Notes: generated by a model from the letters alone, not told the origin. Positions 27,142-36,137 are shown, numbered from the stretch's first letter. The stretch is DNA of 64,000 nucleotides from Thauera sp. JM12B12 (GCF_039614725.1 NZ_CP154859.1:3162001-3226000); one strand, 5' to 3'. Made by a program: numbers and translations.

Positions 27142-27171
27142 ATCATACCGCAGAGGCACGAAGCGCATCAA
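27142..27171 (-). promoter_or_regulatory. Promoter of the tRNA-Thr gene
   Basis: On the minus strand, TTGATG (27171-27166) and TATGAT (27147-27142) with an 18-nt spacer form a good sigma-70 promoter; the start near 27135 is only a few bases before the mature tRNA 5' end. A GC-rich CCGCGCCC discriminator follows the -10, as in stringently controlled stable-RNA promoters. Confidence 0.75.
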
Positions 27172-27411
27172 CCATCCGGGCGCGATTTCCGGGTGCGGCC
27201 CGCGGATAAGAAAAACTTTCAGGGCAATCTACTTTTTCGAAGAAGAGTCCATTAGAATGCGCGGCAATTCAGGGCGGAGGAGACAAGCCCGATTACAGAA
27301 CGCAGCGCCGCGGGAGATGCCCTCTCCCGCGGCAGCCGCGCCATCGCATGCCTCTCGCGCCAGCGTCGGTCCGCACGCTCCTGCGCCTTGCCCCTGAAAC
27401 CTCCCCCTCGC
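27172..27411 (+). other. Leader region before the TSUP transporter gene
   Basis: About 240 bp without a recognised gene. It contains a TAGAAT hexamer (27253-27258) that could be a -10, a strong ribosome-binding-like GGAGGAGA (27276-27283) with no start codon at the right distance, and a hairpin with perfect 9-bp arms (CCGCGGGAG/CTCCCGCGG, 27308-27332, 7-nt loop) without a U-tract. The following gene itself lacks a clear ribosome-binding site, so the leader may be structured. Confidence 0.4.
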
Positions 27412-28194
27412 ATGTTCGGCCTCGACCTTTTCGAAATCGCCCTCATCGGCGTCGCTGCATTCGCGGCCGGCGCGGTGAATTCGGTGGCGGGCGGCGGCAC
27501 CTTCTTCTCGTTCCCTGCACTGCTCGCCGTCGGCGTTCCGCCCGTGGTGGCGAACGCCAGCAACTCCGTCTCGCTGTGGCCCGGCAGCCTCGCCGGGGCG
27601 TGGGCGTTCCGGCGCGAACTCAAACGCTTTTCGCGCAGCCTGCCGATGCTCTCCGTGGTCGCCTTCGTCGGCGGTATCGCCGGTGGCCTGCTGCTGCTGG
27701 CGACCTCGAACGCCGCATTCGCCATGCTCATTCCCTGGCTGCTGCTCGTGGCCACGGTGCTGTTCGCGTTCAGCGCGCAGATCTCCACGCTGGTGAAGCG
27801 CTGGAAACCCGCCCCTGCGGGCACCGATGAGCGCCACATCGGTCCGGGCGGCTACCTGTTCCAGCTCGTGGTTTCCGTGTACGGCGGCTTCTTCGGCGCC
27901 GGCATGGGCATCCTGATGATCGCCGCGCTCGCCATACAGGGTTTCAAGGACGTGCATGAGATCAACGCGCTGAAGAACTGGCTGTCGGCGGTGATCTACA
28001 GCGTGGCGGTCGGCACCTTCGTGATCGCCAACGCGGTGTCGTGGCCTCATACGCTGGTCATGCTCGTCACCGCCACCCTCGGCGGCTATTGGGGTGCGGC
28101 GATGGCACGCAAGCTGCCGGCGGTCTGGCTGCGGCGCTTCATCATCGCGGTCGGCGGCCTGCTCACGCTGTACTACTTCGGCAAGACCCTCTGA
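27412..28194 (+). CDS. TSUP-family (TauE/SafE) membrane transporter
   Basis: 260 residues from ATG at 27412; a TTG eight codons upstream is an alternative. Seven to eight helices with the family's AGAVNSVAGGGTFFSFPALLA motif in the first repeat and VSVYGGFFGAGMGILMI in the second. TSUP proteins export sulfoacetate, sulfite or other small organic/sulfur anions; the substrate is not readable here. No ribosome-binding site is evident. The next gene begins six bases after its stop. Confidence 0.87.
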   Translation: MFGLDLFEIALIGVAAFAAGAVNSVAGGGTFFSFPALLAVGVPPVVANASNSVSLWPGSLAGAWAFRRELKRFSRSLPMLSVVAFVGGIAGGLLLLATSNAAFAMLIPWLLLVATVLFAFSAQISTLVKRWKPAPAGTDERHIGPGGYLFQLVVSVYGGFFGAGMGILMIAALAIQGFKDVHEINALKNWLSAVIYSVAVGTFVIANAVSWPHTLVMLVTATLGGYWGAAMARKLPAVWLRRFIIAVGGLLTLYYFGKTL

Positions 28195-28199
28195 ACGCC

Positions 28200-29168
28200 A
28201 TGCTCGCGGGCCTGTCCGCCGCGCTCGGCGCCGGGTTGCTGTGGGGCCTGGTGTTCCTGACCCCGCTGGTCCTCCATGACTATCCGGGCTTCATGCTTGC
28301 GGTCGGGCGCTATCTCGCCTTCGGCGTGCTGGCGCTCGGGCTGGCCTGGCTCGACCGTCGGGCGCTCGCCCGACTCGATCGCGCCGACTGGATCGAGGCC
28401 GCCAAGCTCGCGCTGATCGGCAACCTGCTCTACTACGCCACGCTGGCGAGCGCGATCCAGTTCGCCGGCGCGCCGGTGCCCACGCTGATCATCGGCACGC
28501 TGCCAGTGGTGATCGCGGTGAGCGCCAACCTGCTCGACCGCCGTCGCAGCGGCGAGGACAGCGTACCTTGGGTAAAGCTCGCCCTGCCGCTCGCCCTCAT
28601 CCTCGGCGGGCTGCTCGCCGTGCACGCGGACAACGCCGCTCCCCAAGGCGACGAAGCCGGCACCGACTACCTCGTCGGCCTCGGCTTCGCGCTCTGCGCG
28701 CTGGCGTGCTGGACCTGGTACCCGATCCGCAACAGCCGCTGGCTGCGTGCGCGCGGCCCCGGGCTCGCCCGCGCCTGGGCAACCGCCCAGGGCCTGGCGA
28801 CGCTGCCCGTTGCCGTCATCGCCGGGCTCGCCTATTGGGCGTGGGACGGTCAGCTCGCGAGCGCCGGCCTGCGCTTCGCCTGGCCGCTCGGCCCGCGGCC
28901 GATGCTCTTCGTAGCCATGTGTCTGCTGCTGGGGCTGGCCGCATCCTGGCTCGGTACGATGCTGTGGAACAAGGCCAGCCAGCTGCTGCCGGCTGCGCTC
29001 GTCGGCCAGCTGATCGTATTCGAGACCCTCGCCGCCCTGCTCTACGCGTTCATCTGGTACGGCCGCTGGCCCACGCTGGCCGAAGGCGGCGGCATCGCCC
29101 TGCTGATCCTGGGCGTGATCGGCGGCGTGCGCGTGTTCCGCCCCCAGGCCGCCCGCTCCACCGGCTGA
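28200..29168 (+). CDS. DMT-superfamily (EamA) transporter
   Basis: 322 residues from ATG at 28200, with ten predicted helices in two EamA repeats: SAALGAGLLWGLVFLTPL starts the first and YLVGLGFALCALACWTWYPI the second. ASWLGTMLWNKASQLLPAALVGQLIVFE near the C-terminus (two blocks) is typical of the drug/metabolite transporter superfamily. Substrate unknown. Five bases separate it from the TSUP gene, so both are read together. Confidence 0.88.
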   Translation: MLAGLSAALGAGLLWGLVFLTPLVLHDYPGFMLAVGRYLAFGVLALGLAWLDRRALARLDRADWIEAAKLALIGNLLYYATLASAIQFAGAPVPTLIIGTLPVVIAVSANLLDRRRSGEDSVPWVKLALPLALILGGLLAVHADNAAPQGDEAGTDYLVGLGFALCALACWTWYPIRNSRWLRARGPGLARAWATAQGLATLPVAVIAGLAYWAWDGQLASAGLRFAWPLGPRPMLFVAMCLLLGLAASWLGTMLWNKASQLLPAALVGQLIVFETLAALLYAFIWYGRWPTLAEGGGIALLILGVIGGVRVFRPQAARSTG

Positions 29169-29303
29169 GGCCGGCTGCGGCCGGGAATCGCCCCCCTTGT
29201 GGCGGCGAATGTCCCGCCGTCCCGCGCCGCGCCCTGCGCCGGCGCGCTATGATGCCGCCTGTTTTGCACAGCAACATCCGCGTTCTCGAGACCCAGCCGA
29301 ACC

Positions 29304-30239
29304 ATGGACCAGTTCACCGCAATCATCCTTCAGGCCGGCCGCTCTGGCGTGGAACTGGCGCTCTTCGTGCTGCTGCCGATCATGGTGGTGATGCTTTCTC
29401 TGATGCGTCTGCTCGAGGCACGCGGCGTGCTCGACTGGGTCGTCGCGCGCCTGGCCCCGCTGCTGCGACCGCTGGGGCTCAGCGGGCTGGGCGTGTTCGC
29501 CGCGCTGCAGATCAACCTCGTGAGCTTCGCCGCGCCGGTCGCCACGCTGACCATGATGGAAGGCCGCGGCGCCTCCGACCGCCATCTCGCCGCCACGCTG
29601 GCGATGGTGATGGCGATGGCGCAAGCCAATGTCACCTTCCCGATGGCGGCGATCGGGCTGGCCTTCGGCCCCGCGCTGCTGCTGTCGGTGATCGGCGGCC
29701 TGGTGGCGGCGGCAGTGACCTACCACGGCTTCGGCCGCGCGCTCTCCGCCGTGGAGGCACCGCTCGACGAGACCCTGCACCACCGCGTCGCCGACGACGC
29801 CAAGGGCGTGCTCGACGTCATCAACCGCGCCGGCGCCGAGGCTTTCAAGATCTCCGTCGGCGCGATTCCGATGCTGGTGCTGGCGCTGGTGGCGGTGATG
29901 GCGCTGCGTGCCAGCGGCGGCATCGATGCCCTCACCCAGCTGCTCACCCCGGCGCTGCGCGCCTTCGACCTCGACCCGGCGCTGATCCTGCTGACCTTGA
30001 CCAAGTACATCGCCGGCGGCACGGCGATGATGGGGGTGATGGACGAGATGCTGAAGGCGGGCACGACCACGGTGGATACGCTCAACGCCAGCGCCGGATT
30101 CCTGATCCATCCCTTCGACGTCGCCGGCGTCGCGGTGCTGATCTCCGCGGGACGACGCGTGGCCACGGTGTGGAAGCCGGCCGCGCTCGGCGCCGTGGTG
30201 GGCATCGCCGCACGCAGCATCGGGCACGGACTGCTGTGA
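29304..30239 (+). CDS. Nucleoside-recognition (Gate) domain membrane protein
   Basis: 311 residues, about eight helices, two Gate-type segments (for example FAALQINLVSFAAPVATLTMM and TKYIAGGTAMMGVMDEM). Proteins of this type are labelled 'nucleoside recognition' or SpmA/YjiH-like. The role is not established; transport or gating of a small solute is likely. It sits upstream of lrgA/lrgB on the same strand, with gaps of 76 bp, suggesting one transcript. Confidence 0.82.
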   Translation: MDQFTAIILQAGRSGVELALFVLLPIMVVMLSLMRLLEARGVLDWVVARLAPLLRPLGLSGLGVFAALQINLVSFAAPVATLTMMEGRGASDRHLAATLAMVMAMAQANVTFPMAAIGLAFGPALLLSVIGGLVAAAVTYHGFGRALSAVEAPLDETLHHRVADDAKGVLDVINRAGAEAFKISVGAIPMLVLALVAVMALRASGGIDALTQLLTPALRAFDLDPALILLTLTKYIAGGTAMMGVMDEMLKAGTTTVDTLNASAGFLIHPFDVAGVAVLISAGRRVATVWKPAALGAVVGIAARSIGHGLL

Positions 30240-30315
30240 GCGCGGATCGGCCCCACCGTCGCCGCGCCGCCCGCTACGACGGCAGCGGCGAGACCACTCT
30301 CCCAGGGAGCACTTC

Positions 30316-30684
30316 ATGATCGCCGCCCTCACCCTGCTTCTCGTCTTCCAGCTCGTCGGCGAGGTCATCGCCCGCGGCCTCGCCCTGCCCGTTCCCGGAC
30401 CGGTGATCGGGATGGCGCTTCTCTTCCTCGCCCTCATGCTGCGCGGCGGCCCGGGCGAGGATCTGCGCCAGACCGCCGGGTCGCTGCTGCAGCACCTGTC
30501 GCTGCTGTTCGTGCCTGCCGGCACCGGCATCGTGCTCTATGGCGACCGCATCGCGGCGGAGTGGCTGCCGCTGCTGGTTGCGCTCTTCCTCAGCACCTTC
30601 CTCGCCATCGCCGTGACCGCGCTCGCGCTTGCGGCGCTGACGCGCAGGCGACGGAACACCCCCACGGAGGAGCCCGGCCGATGA
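30316..30684 (+). CDS. lrgA: CidA/LrgA family holin-like protein
   Basis: 122 residues, four membrane helices: LVFQLVGEVIARGLALPVPGPVIGMALLF is the family signature (split here), and LLFVPAGTGIVLYGDRI follows. The basic tail RRRRNTPTEEPGR is cytoplasmic. LrgA/CidA proteins act with LrgB in murein hydrolase export control and, in several bacteria, in pyruvate or glycolate uptake. It overlaps lrgB by four bases (ATGA). The GGGAGCACTTC before the ATG is the ribosome-binding region. Confidence 0.92.
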   Translation: MIAALTLLLVFQLVGEVIARGLALPVPGPVIGMALLFLALMLRGGPGEDLRQTAGSLLQHLSLLFVPAGTGIVLYGDRIAAEWLPLLVALFLSTFLAIAVTALALAALTRRRRNTPTEEPGR

Positions 30685-31415
30685 CGCCGAACCTCGAGGA
30701 AATCTGGGTCTACCTGTCGACCACGCCGCTGCTCGGCCTGACCCTCACCCTGCTCGCCTACCAGGCTGCGTTCTGGCTCTACAAGCGCGCCGGCTTCCAT
30801 CCGATCGCCAACCCGGTGCTGATCAGCGTGGCCATCCTCGCCACGCTCCTCCTGGTCACCGGCACGCCTTACCAGACCTATTTCGACGGCGCGCAGTTCG
30901 TGCACTTCCTGCTCGGCCCGGCCACGGTGGCGCTGGCGATTCCGCTCCATGCGCAGTGGCCGCGACTCAAGGCGATGGCGGGCCCGCTGCTGCTGGCACT
31001 GGTCGCCGGGTCGCTGACCGCGGCGCTGTCGGCCTGGGGCATCGGCGCACTGCTCGGTGCCAGCCGCGAATCGCTGATGTCGCTCGCCCCCAAGAGCGTG
31101 ACCACGCCGATCGCCATGGGCGTGGCCGAGCGCCTGGGTGGCCTGCCCTCGCTGACCGCGGTGCTGGTGATCAGCGCCGGCATCATCGGCGCGGTGGCCG
31201 GCCGCACCGTGCTCAATCGCCTGCGCATCGACGACCACGCGGTGCGCGGCTTCGCGATCGGCCTCGCCTCGCATGGCATCGGCACCGCGCGCGCCTTCCA
31301 GGTCAGCGAGCAGGCGGGCGCATTCGCCGCGCTGGCGATGGGACTGAACGGCCTGCTGACCGCGCTGTCCCTGCCATGGATCATGCCTTGGGTGGAGCGC
31401 CTGTTCGCCGGCTGA
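30681..31415 (+). CDS. lrgB: LrgB/CidB family membrane protein
   Basis: 244 residues with seven to eight helices. FHPIANPVLISVAILATLL, FLLGPATVALAIPLH and the block APKSVTTPIAMGVAE are LrgB (PF04172) hallmarks, as is ASHGIGTARAF near the end. It is translationally coupled to lrgA. PlgG-type plant relatives export glycolate/glycerate, which is of interest since the window also carries a glyoxylate/glycerate operon, but the link is only suggestive. Confidence 0.93.
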   Translation: MTPNLEEIWVYLSTTPLLGLTLTLLAYQAAFWLYKRAGFHPIANPVLISVAILATLLLVTGTPYQTYFDGAQFVHFLLGPATVALAIPLHAQWPRLKAMAGPLLLALVAGSLTAALSAWGIGALLGASRESLMSLAPKSVTTPIAMGVAERLGGLPSLTAVLVISAGIIGAVAGRTVLNRLRIDDHAVRGFAIGLASHGIGTARAFQVSEQAGAFAALAMGLNGLLTALSLPWIMPWVERLFAG

Positions 31416-31488
31416 CGCCCGCCCCCGGGCGCGCGCGCTGCCGCAACCGCCAGAACCCGACCAGACCCGACGACGAGGGGCCGACCAA

Positions 31489-33114
31489 GTGCTGCACGCC
31501 ATCTACCGCTGGATCGACCGCAACCTGCTCGAGCTCGGCCGCGAGATGCGGCTCTCCTACCTGCCGCCGCTGATGGTGTATTGCGCGGCGGGGGTGTCCG
31601 GCCTCACCGGCATCGTCGGTACCTTCTTCGTCAAGGACTACCTCGGCCTGTCGGCCGCCTTCCTCGCCGCGCTCGGCTTCTGGGCCGGCATCCCGTGGGC
31701 GCTGAAGATGCCGATCGGCCACCTGGTCGACCTGATGTGGCGCTACAAGGCCGGGCTGGTCTATCTGGGCGCCAGCCTGATCGCCGCCAGCCTGCTGATC
31801 ATGATCGGGCTCATCGGCAGCCCGGACGCGATGCGCGCGGTGATGCCGATCGAGGCCTGGTTCGTGCTGTCGGTGCTGCTGTCGCCGGTCGGCTACGTGA
31901 TGCAGGACGCGGTGGCCGACGCGATGACGGTCGAGGCCGTGCCGCGGCTGGATGCGCGCGGCGCGCCGATCCCGCCCGACACCATCCGCCTGATGCACAC
32001 GACCATGCAGATGCTCGGCCGGGTGGCGATCATCGGCGGCACGGTGCTGGTCTCGCTGGCAAACGTGGCGATGTTCCAGGGCTCCGAGGCCCTGCCCGAG
32101 GCAGACAAGGTCGCGATCTACCTGCGCATCTACGAGCTCGCGCTGATCATTCCGGCGCTGTCGGTGAGTGGCGTGCTACTCGGTGGTTTCCTCAAGCGCC
32201 GCGAGGCCAGGCGACTGGCCGCGCTCGGACGCAGCCGCGCCGAGATCGACCGCCTGCTCCACGACCCGGAAGAGAAGACCCCGCCCAACTGGTGGATCCT
32301 CGGCGGCAGTGCGGTCTTCGTCGCGCTCACCATCGGCGTCGGGCTGTCGGGCTTCAGGTACGGGCAGGAGATCATCTTCGCGACCTCGTTCGCGATCATC
32401 GGCTTCATGATCAGCCGCCTGCTGCGCGAGCTCTCGCCCGAGGCCGCGCGCACCCTGCTCGGCACCGTGATCATCATCTTCGCCTTCCGCGCCCTGCCGG
32501 GCCCGGGCGCCGGGGCGAGCTGGTGGATGATCGACGAACTCGGCTTCGACCAGAGCTTCCTGTCGCGGCTGGACCTCATCACCAGCACGCTGACGCTCGC
32601 CGGGCTGTTCCTGTTCCGCCGCTTCATGGCCGAGAAGTCGATCGCGCAGATCGTGATCTTCCTCACCCTCGCCACCACCGCGCTGTCGCTGCCGATCATC
32701 GGCATGTTCCACGGCCTGCACGAATGGACGGCGGCGCACACCGGCGGCGTGGTGGATGCGCGCTTCATCGCCATCGCCAACACCGCGCTCGAGTCCCCGC
32801 TCGGCCAGGTGTCGATGGTGCCGATGCTGGCGTGGATCGCGAACTCGGCGCCAGCACACCTCAAGGCGACCTTCTTCGCGGTGATGGCCTCCTTCACCAA
32901 CCTCGCGCTGTCGGCCTCGCAGCTGGGCACCAAGTACCTGAACCAGCTCCACACGATCGCGCGCGAGGTCAAGGACCCCGCCACCGGGGCGATCACCACG
33001 CCGGCAGACTACAGCGAACTGGGCACGCTGCTGCTCACGGTGACGCTGATCGGGCTCGTGCTGCCGTTGCTGGCGATCCTGTTCACCCGCCGGGCAGGGC
33101 TGCGCAGCGCATGA
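31489..33114 (+). CDS. MFS-type transporter, folate/biopterin-transporter-like (BT1)
   Basis: 541 residues from GTG at 31489, behind GAGGGG. At least twelve membrane segments: LPPLMVYCAAGVSGLTGIVG, FWAGIPWALKMPIGHLVDLMW, GYVMQDAVADAMTVEAVPRL. The KMPIGHLVD and QDAVADAMTVE motifs are those of the BT1/FBT branch of the major facilitator superfamily. A long cytoplasmic loop (KRREARRLAALGRSRAEIDR) separates the halves. Substrate unknown. Follows lrgB by 73 bp. Confidence 0.78.
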   Translation: MLHAIYRWIDRNLLELGREMRLSYLPPLMVYCAAGVSGLTGIVGTFFVKDYLGLSAAFLAALGFWAGIPWALKMPIGHLVDLMWRYKAGLVYLGASLIAASLLIMIGLIGSPDAMRAVMPIEAWFVLSVLLSPVGYVMQDAVADAMTVEAVPRLDARGAPIPPDTIRLMHTTMQMLGRVAIIGGTVLVSLANVAMFQGSEALPEADKVAIYLRIYELALIIPALSVSGVLLGGFLKRREARRLAALGRSRAEIDRLLHDPEEKTPPNWWILGGSAVFVALTIGVGLSGFRYGQEIIFATSFAIIGFMISRLLRELSPEAARTLLGTVIIIFAFRALPGPGAGASWWMIDELGFDQSFLSRLDLITSTLTLAGLFLFRRFMAEKSIAQIVIFLTLATTALSLPIIGMFHGLHEWTAAHTGGVVDARFIAIANTALESPLGQVSMVPMLAWIANSAPAHLKATFFAVMASFTNLALSASQLGTKYLNQLHTIAREVKDPATGAITTPADYSELGTLLLTVTLIGLVLPLLAILFTRRAGLRSA

Positions 33115-33228
33115 GCGCGCCGCTCGTCAGTCGCCCGCCCCGATCGCCGCGCGGATTGACCTAACGCATTGCCTTCGCATCACGGCAGGCGGACACTTGA
33201 GGCCATTCAACCCTCAGCGAGGATCACC

Positions 33229-35286
33229 ATGACACCCAGCTCGGTACACGACATCCGCAACCTCGCCCTGCTCGGCCACGCCGGCGGCGGCAAGACGACG
33301 CTCGTCGAGGCCCTGCTCGCGGCTGCGGGCGAGATCGGCGCGGCAGGCAGCGTCGAGCGCGGCGACACCGTCGCCGACTTCGACCCGCAGGAAAAGGCGA
33401 TGGGCCATTCCCTGCACGCGGCGCTGGTGCATCTGGAGTGGGCGGGACACTGGATCAACCTGCTCGACACCCCGGGCCTGCCCGACCTCGCCGGCCGCGC
33501 CCTGCTCGCCCTGCCCGCCGCGGATACCGCCGCCGTGGTGATCAACGCCGCGGCCGGCATCGAGAGCGGCACCCGGCGCATGATGGACGCCGCGCGCGGC
33601 AAGTGCCGCATGATCGTGGTGAACAAGATCGACGCCGCCGCGGCCGACCTGGCCGGGCTGATGGACGCGATCGCCGCGACCTTCGGCCGCGAGTGCCTGC
33701 CGATCAACCTGCCGGCGCCCGATGGCGGCCGCGTGATCGACTGCTTCTTCGCCCCGGACGCTGCCGCCGCCACCGCGTTCTCGAGCGTGTCGGCCGCCCA
33801 CGATGCGATCGTCGACCAGATCGTCGAGCTCGACGAGGACCTGATGGCGAAGTACCTCGAGCAGGGCGAGTCGCTCGACCCCGAGCAGCTTCATGCCCCG
33901 TTCGAGCAGGCCCTGCGCGAAGGCCATCTGGTGCCGGTGTGCTTCGTCTCCGCGCGCACCGGTGCAGGCGTGCGCGAGCTGCTCGACATCCTCGGCAAGC
34001 TCGCCCCCGACCCCACCGAGGCCAACATGCCCGCCTTCCTGAAGGGCGAAGGGGCGGCGGCCGAGCCGGTCGAGGTCGCGCTCGACCCCGAGCGCCACGT
34101 CGTCGCCCACGTCTTCCAGATCGCCAACGACCCCTATCGCGGCAAGCTCGGGCTGTTCCGGGTGCACCAGGGCCAGGTCACGCCCAACTCGCAGCTCTAC
34201 GTCGGCGACGGTCGCAAGCCCTTCAAGGTCGCCCACCTGCTGCGCATGCAGGGCAAGAACGCGGTCGAGACCCCGCTCGCGGTGCCCGGCGACCTGTGCG
34301 CGGTGGCGCGCGTGGACGAAATCCAGCGCGACGCGGTGCTGCACGACTCGCACGACGAGGACTTCTACCATCTTGCGCCGACCCGATTCCCGCAGCCGGT
34401 TTTCGGCCTCGCGCTGATGACGCGCAAGCCGGCCGACGAGCAGAAGCTCTCGGAGGCGCTCGCCCGCCTGATGGAAGAGGATCCCTGCCTCGAAGTCAGC
34501 TTCGATGCGCGCCACCGCCGCACCGTCGTGCGCGGCCTGGGCGAGCAGCACCTGAAGATCGTGCTCGAGGAGCTGTCCGCACGCTGGAACCTCCAGCTCG
34601 ACACCGCGACTCCGAGCATTCCCTACCGCGAGACCATCACCGTCGTCGCCGAGGCACGCTACCGCCACAAGAAGCAGAGCGGTGGCGCGGGCCAGTTCGG
34701 CGAGGTGGCGTTGCGCGTCGAGCCGCTGCCGCGCGGTGCGGGCATCGAGCTGGGCGACGAGGTCAAGGGCGGCACCATCCCCACCAACTTCATGCCGGCA
34801 GTCGAGAAAGGCGTACGCCAGGCGCTCGCCGAGGGTGCGCTCGCCGGCTTCCCGCTCCAGGACATCCGGGTGGTGATCACCGACGGCAAGCACCATGCGG
34901 TGGACTCGAACGAGGTCTCCTTCGTCACTGCGGGTCGTCATGCGCTGATCGAGGCGGTGCTGGGCGCGCGACCGATCGTGCTCGAGCCGCTGCTCGACGT
35001 GCAGGTGAAGGTGGCGGACGCGCTGTTCGGCGAGGTGAGCGCCGAGCTCGCCGGACGGCGCGGACGGCTCACCGCGACCGACAGCCCGGCGCCGGGCTGG
35101 ACGCTGATCTCGGCGCGCGTGCCGATGGCGGCGCTCGAGGGCTTCGAGAGTCGGCTGAAGGCGATCTGCGCCGGCGAGAGCGAATTCGTGCTCGAGGCGG
35201 GCGGCCATGAACCGGCGCCTCAGGACGTACAATCCGAACTTGCCCGCATCCACGGCAGCGGTGGCAACGGCAACGGCGCGCACTGA
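33229..35286 (+). CDS. fusA2: Elongation factor G-like GTPase
   Basis: 685 residues from ATG at 33229, with GCGAGGA upstream. G1 GHAGGGKTTL, G3 DTPG and G4 NKID are present, but the switch-I RGIT motif of true EF-G is not (PQEKAMGHSL at that place). Domains II (HVVAHVFQIANDPYRGKLG), III (ARLMEEDPCLEV), IV and V (VEVALRVEPLP, GPLLDVQV-type region) are retained. This is the 'EF-G-like'/EF-G2 group, which binds GTP but generally does not support translocation. Role unclear; no ribosomal genes are adjacent. Confidence 0.92.
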   Translation: MTPSSVHDIRNLALLGHAGGGKTTLVEALLAAAGEIGAAGSVERGDTVADFDPQEKAMGHSLHAALVHLEWAGHWINLLDTPGLPDLAGRALLALPAADTAAVVINAAAGIESGTRRMMDAARGKCRMIVVNKIDAAAADLAGLMDAIAATFGRECLPINLPAPDGGRVIDCFFAPDAAAATAFSSVSAAHDAIVDQIVELDEDLMAKYLEQGESLDPEQLHAPFEQALREGHLVPVCFVSARTGAGVRELLDILGKLAPDPTEANMPAFLKGEGAAAEPVEVALDPERHVVAHVFQIANDPYRGKLGLFRVHQGQVTPNSQLYVGDGRKPFKVAHLLRMQGKNAVETPLAVPGDLCAVARVDEIQRDAVLHDSHDEDFYHLAPTRFPQPVFGLALMTRKPADEQKLSEALARLMEEDPCLEVSFDARHRRTVVRGLGEQHLKIVLEELSARWNLQLDTATPSIPYRETITVVAEARYRHKKQSGGAGQFGEVALRVEPLPRGAGIELGDEVKGGTIPTNFMPAVEKGVRQALAEGALAGFPLQDIRVVITDGKHHAVDSNEVSFVTAGRHALIEAVLGARPIVLEPLLDVQVKVADALFGEVSAELAGRRGRLTATDSPAPGWTLISARVPMAALEGFESRLKAICAGESEFVLEAGGHEPAPQDVQSELARIHGSGGNGNGAH

Positions 35287-35345
35287 CGAACGCCTCGCCG
35301 GTCCGGCCCTGCGCGGCCGGACCACCACCGCGCGCATTCACAGCG

Positions 35346-35606
35346 ATGAAGATCGACGAACGACAGCGCGCCTACTGGCGCCGCAACCTCGCCCTCACCC
35401 TGACGCTGCTCGGCGTCTGGTTCGGCGTGACCTTCGTCGGCGGCTATTTCGCCGCCGAGCTCAACGCCGTGAGCTTCCTGGGCTTTCCGCTCGGCTTCTA
35501 TCTGTTCGCCCAGGGCTCGTTGCTGATCTACCTGGTCATCATCGTGATCTACGTGTTCGTGATGAACCGCATGGACCGCCAGTACCGCTACGGCGCCAGA
35601 CGCTGA
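35346..35606 (+). CDS. DUF4212 protein (putative small subunit of a sodium/solute symporter), without its symporter
   Basis: 86 residues with two membrane helices: YWRRNLALTLTLLGVWFGVTF at the start, FLGFPLGFYLFAQGSLLIYLVII, and the positively charged end VMNRMDRQYRYGARR. The LGFPLGFYLFAQGS block identifies DUF4212. In most genomes this gene is directly upstream of an SSS-family symporter, but here a minus-strand gene follows. A second DUF4212 (38068-38322) does have its symporter. So this copy is orphaned. Confidence 0.88.
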   Translation: MKIDERQRAYWRRNLALTLTLLGVWFGVTFVGGYFAAELNAVSFLGFPLGFYLFAQGSLLIYLVIIVIYVFVMNRMDRQYRYGARR

Positions 35607-35666
35607 GCTACCGCGCCGTGCCCCGTCCGTTCCGATCCTGGGGGCGGGCGCAAGGATCCGTGCGTT

Positions 35667-36050
35667 TCATTTAGGCGCGGTCGGCTCCGCGTCTTCGAGC
35701 TTCTTTCGCTTCGGCACGATCGGGTGCGCGTGGCGGCTCAGGATGTAGTCGGCAAAGAACTTGAACCAGATCGTGACCCCGGCCGTCGCCGTCCAGGTGT
35801 CGAAGTCCATCGTCCCGGTCACGATGCCGAAAATGGTGAACAGCACCACCCCGCCACCGATGAGGTTGATCGCAAGGGTGTAGGGCGCAAAGCGCGCCGG
35901 ATCGGCCGGCGGCATTCCACGCTTGAGCGCCACCTCGGAAAAGTCGCGCCGGAACAGGATGCGCCATGCCCGCCGGAACCAGAAGAAGGCGATCGGGAAC
36001 AGGGCCAGGAAGAGGATCCAGTTCAGGGCGATGCTTGCGTTGAAGATCAT
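35667..36050 (-). CDS. Membrane protein of unknown function
   Basis: 127 residues, three membrane helices: ALNWILFLALFPIAFFWFRRA, LAINLIGGGVVLFTIFGIVTG, and a hydrophobic stretch around VTIWFKFFADYIL, with a basic C-terminus (VPKRKKLEDAEP). GGAGTAGCAC precedes the ATG at 36048-36050. I do not recognise the family. It lies 147 bp downstream of the symporter, beyond that gene's terminator, on the same strand. Confidence 0.75.
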   Translation of the reverse strand: MIFNASIALNWILFLALFPIAFFWFRRAWRILFRRDFSEVALKRGMPPADPARFAPYTLAINLIGGGVVLFTIFGIVTGTMDFDTWTATAGVTIWFKFFADYILSRHAHPIVPKRKKLEDAEPTAPK

Positions 36051-36102
36051 GTGCTACTCCGCTGCGTGCTGGTGGATGTTTGCCAGACAGGCAAGGTGCC
36101 AC

Positions 36103-36137
36103 AAAAAGAAAAGCCCCGCCAATGCTGCCGGCGGGGC
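36103..36137 (-). terminator. Intrinsic terminator of the DUF4212-symporter operon
   Basis: On the minus strand GCCCCGCC and GGCGGGGC pair across a 9-nt loop (36113-36137), followed by TTTTCTTTTT (36112-36103). It separates the symporter from the membrane protein gene at 35667. Confidence 0.88.

Noticed and set aside
27348..27830. 160-codon plus-strand frame overlapping the TSUP gene start
   Set aside because: Out of frame with a clear membrane protein; composition is Arg/Pro-rich and no ribosome-binding site is seen.
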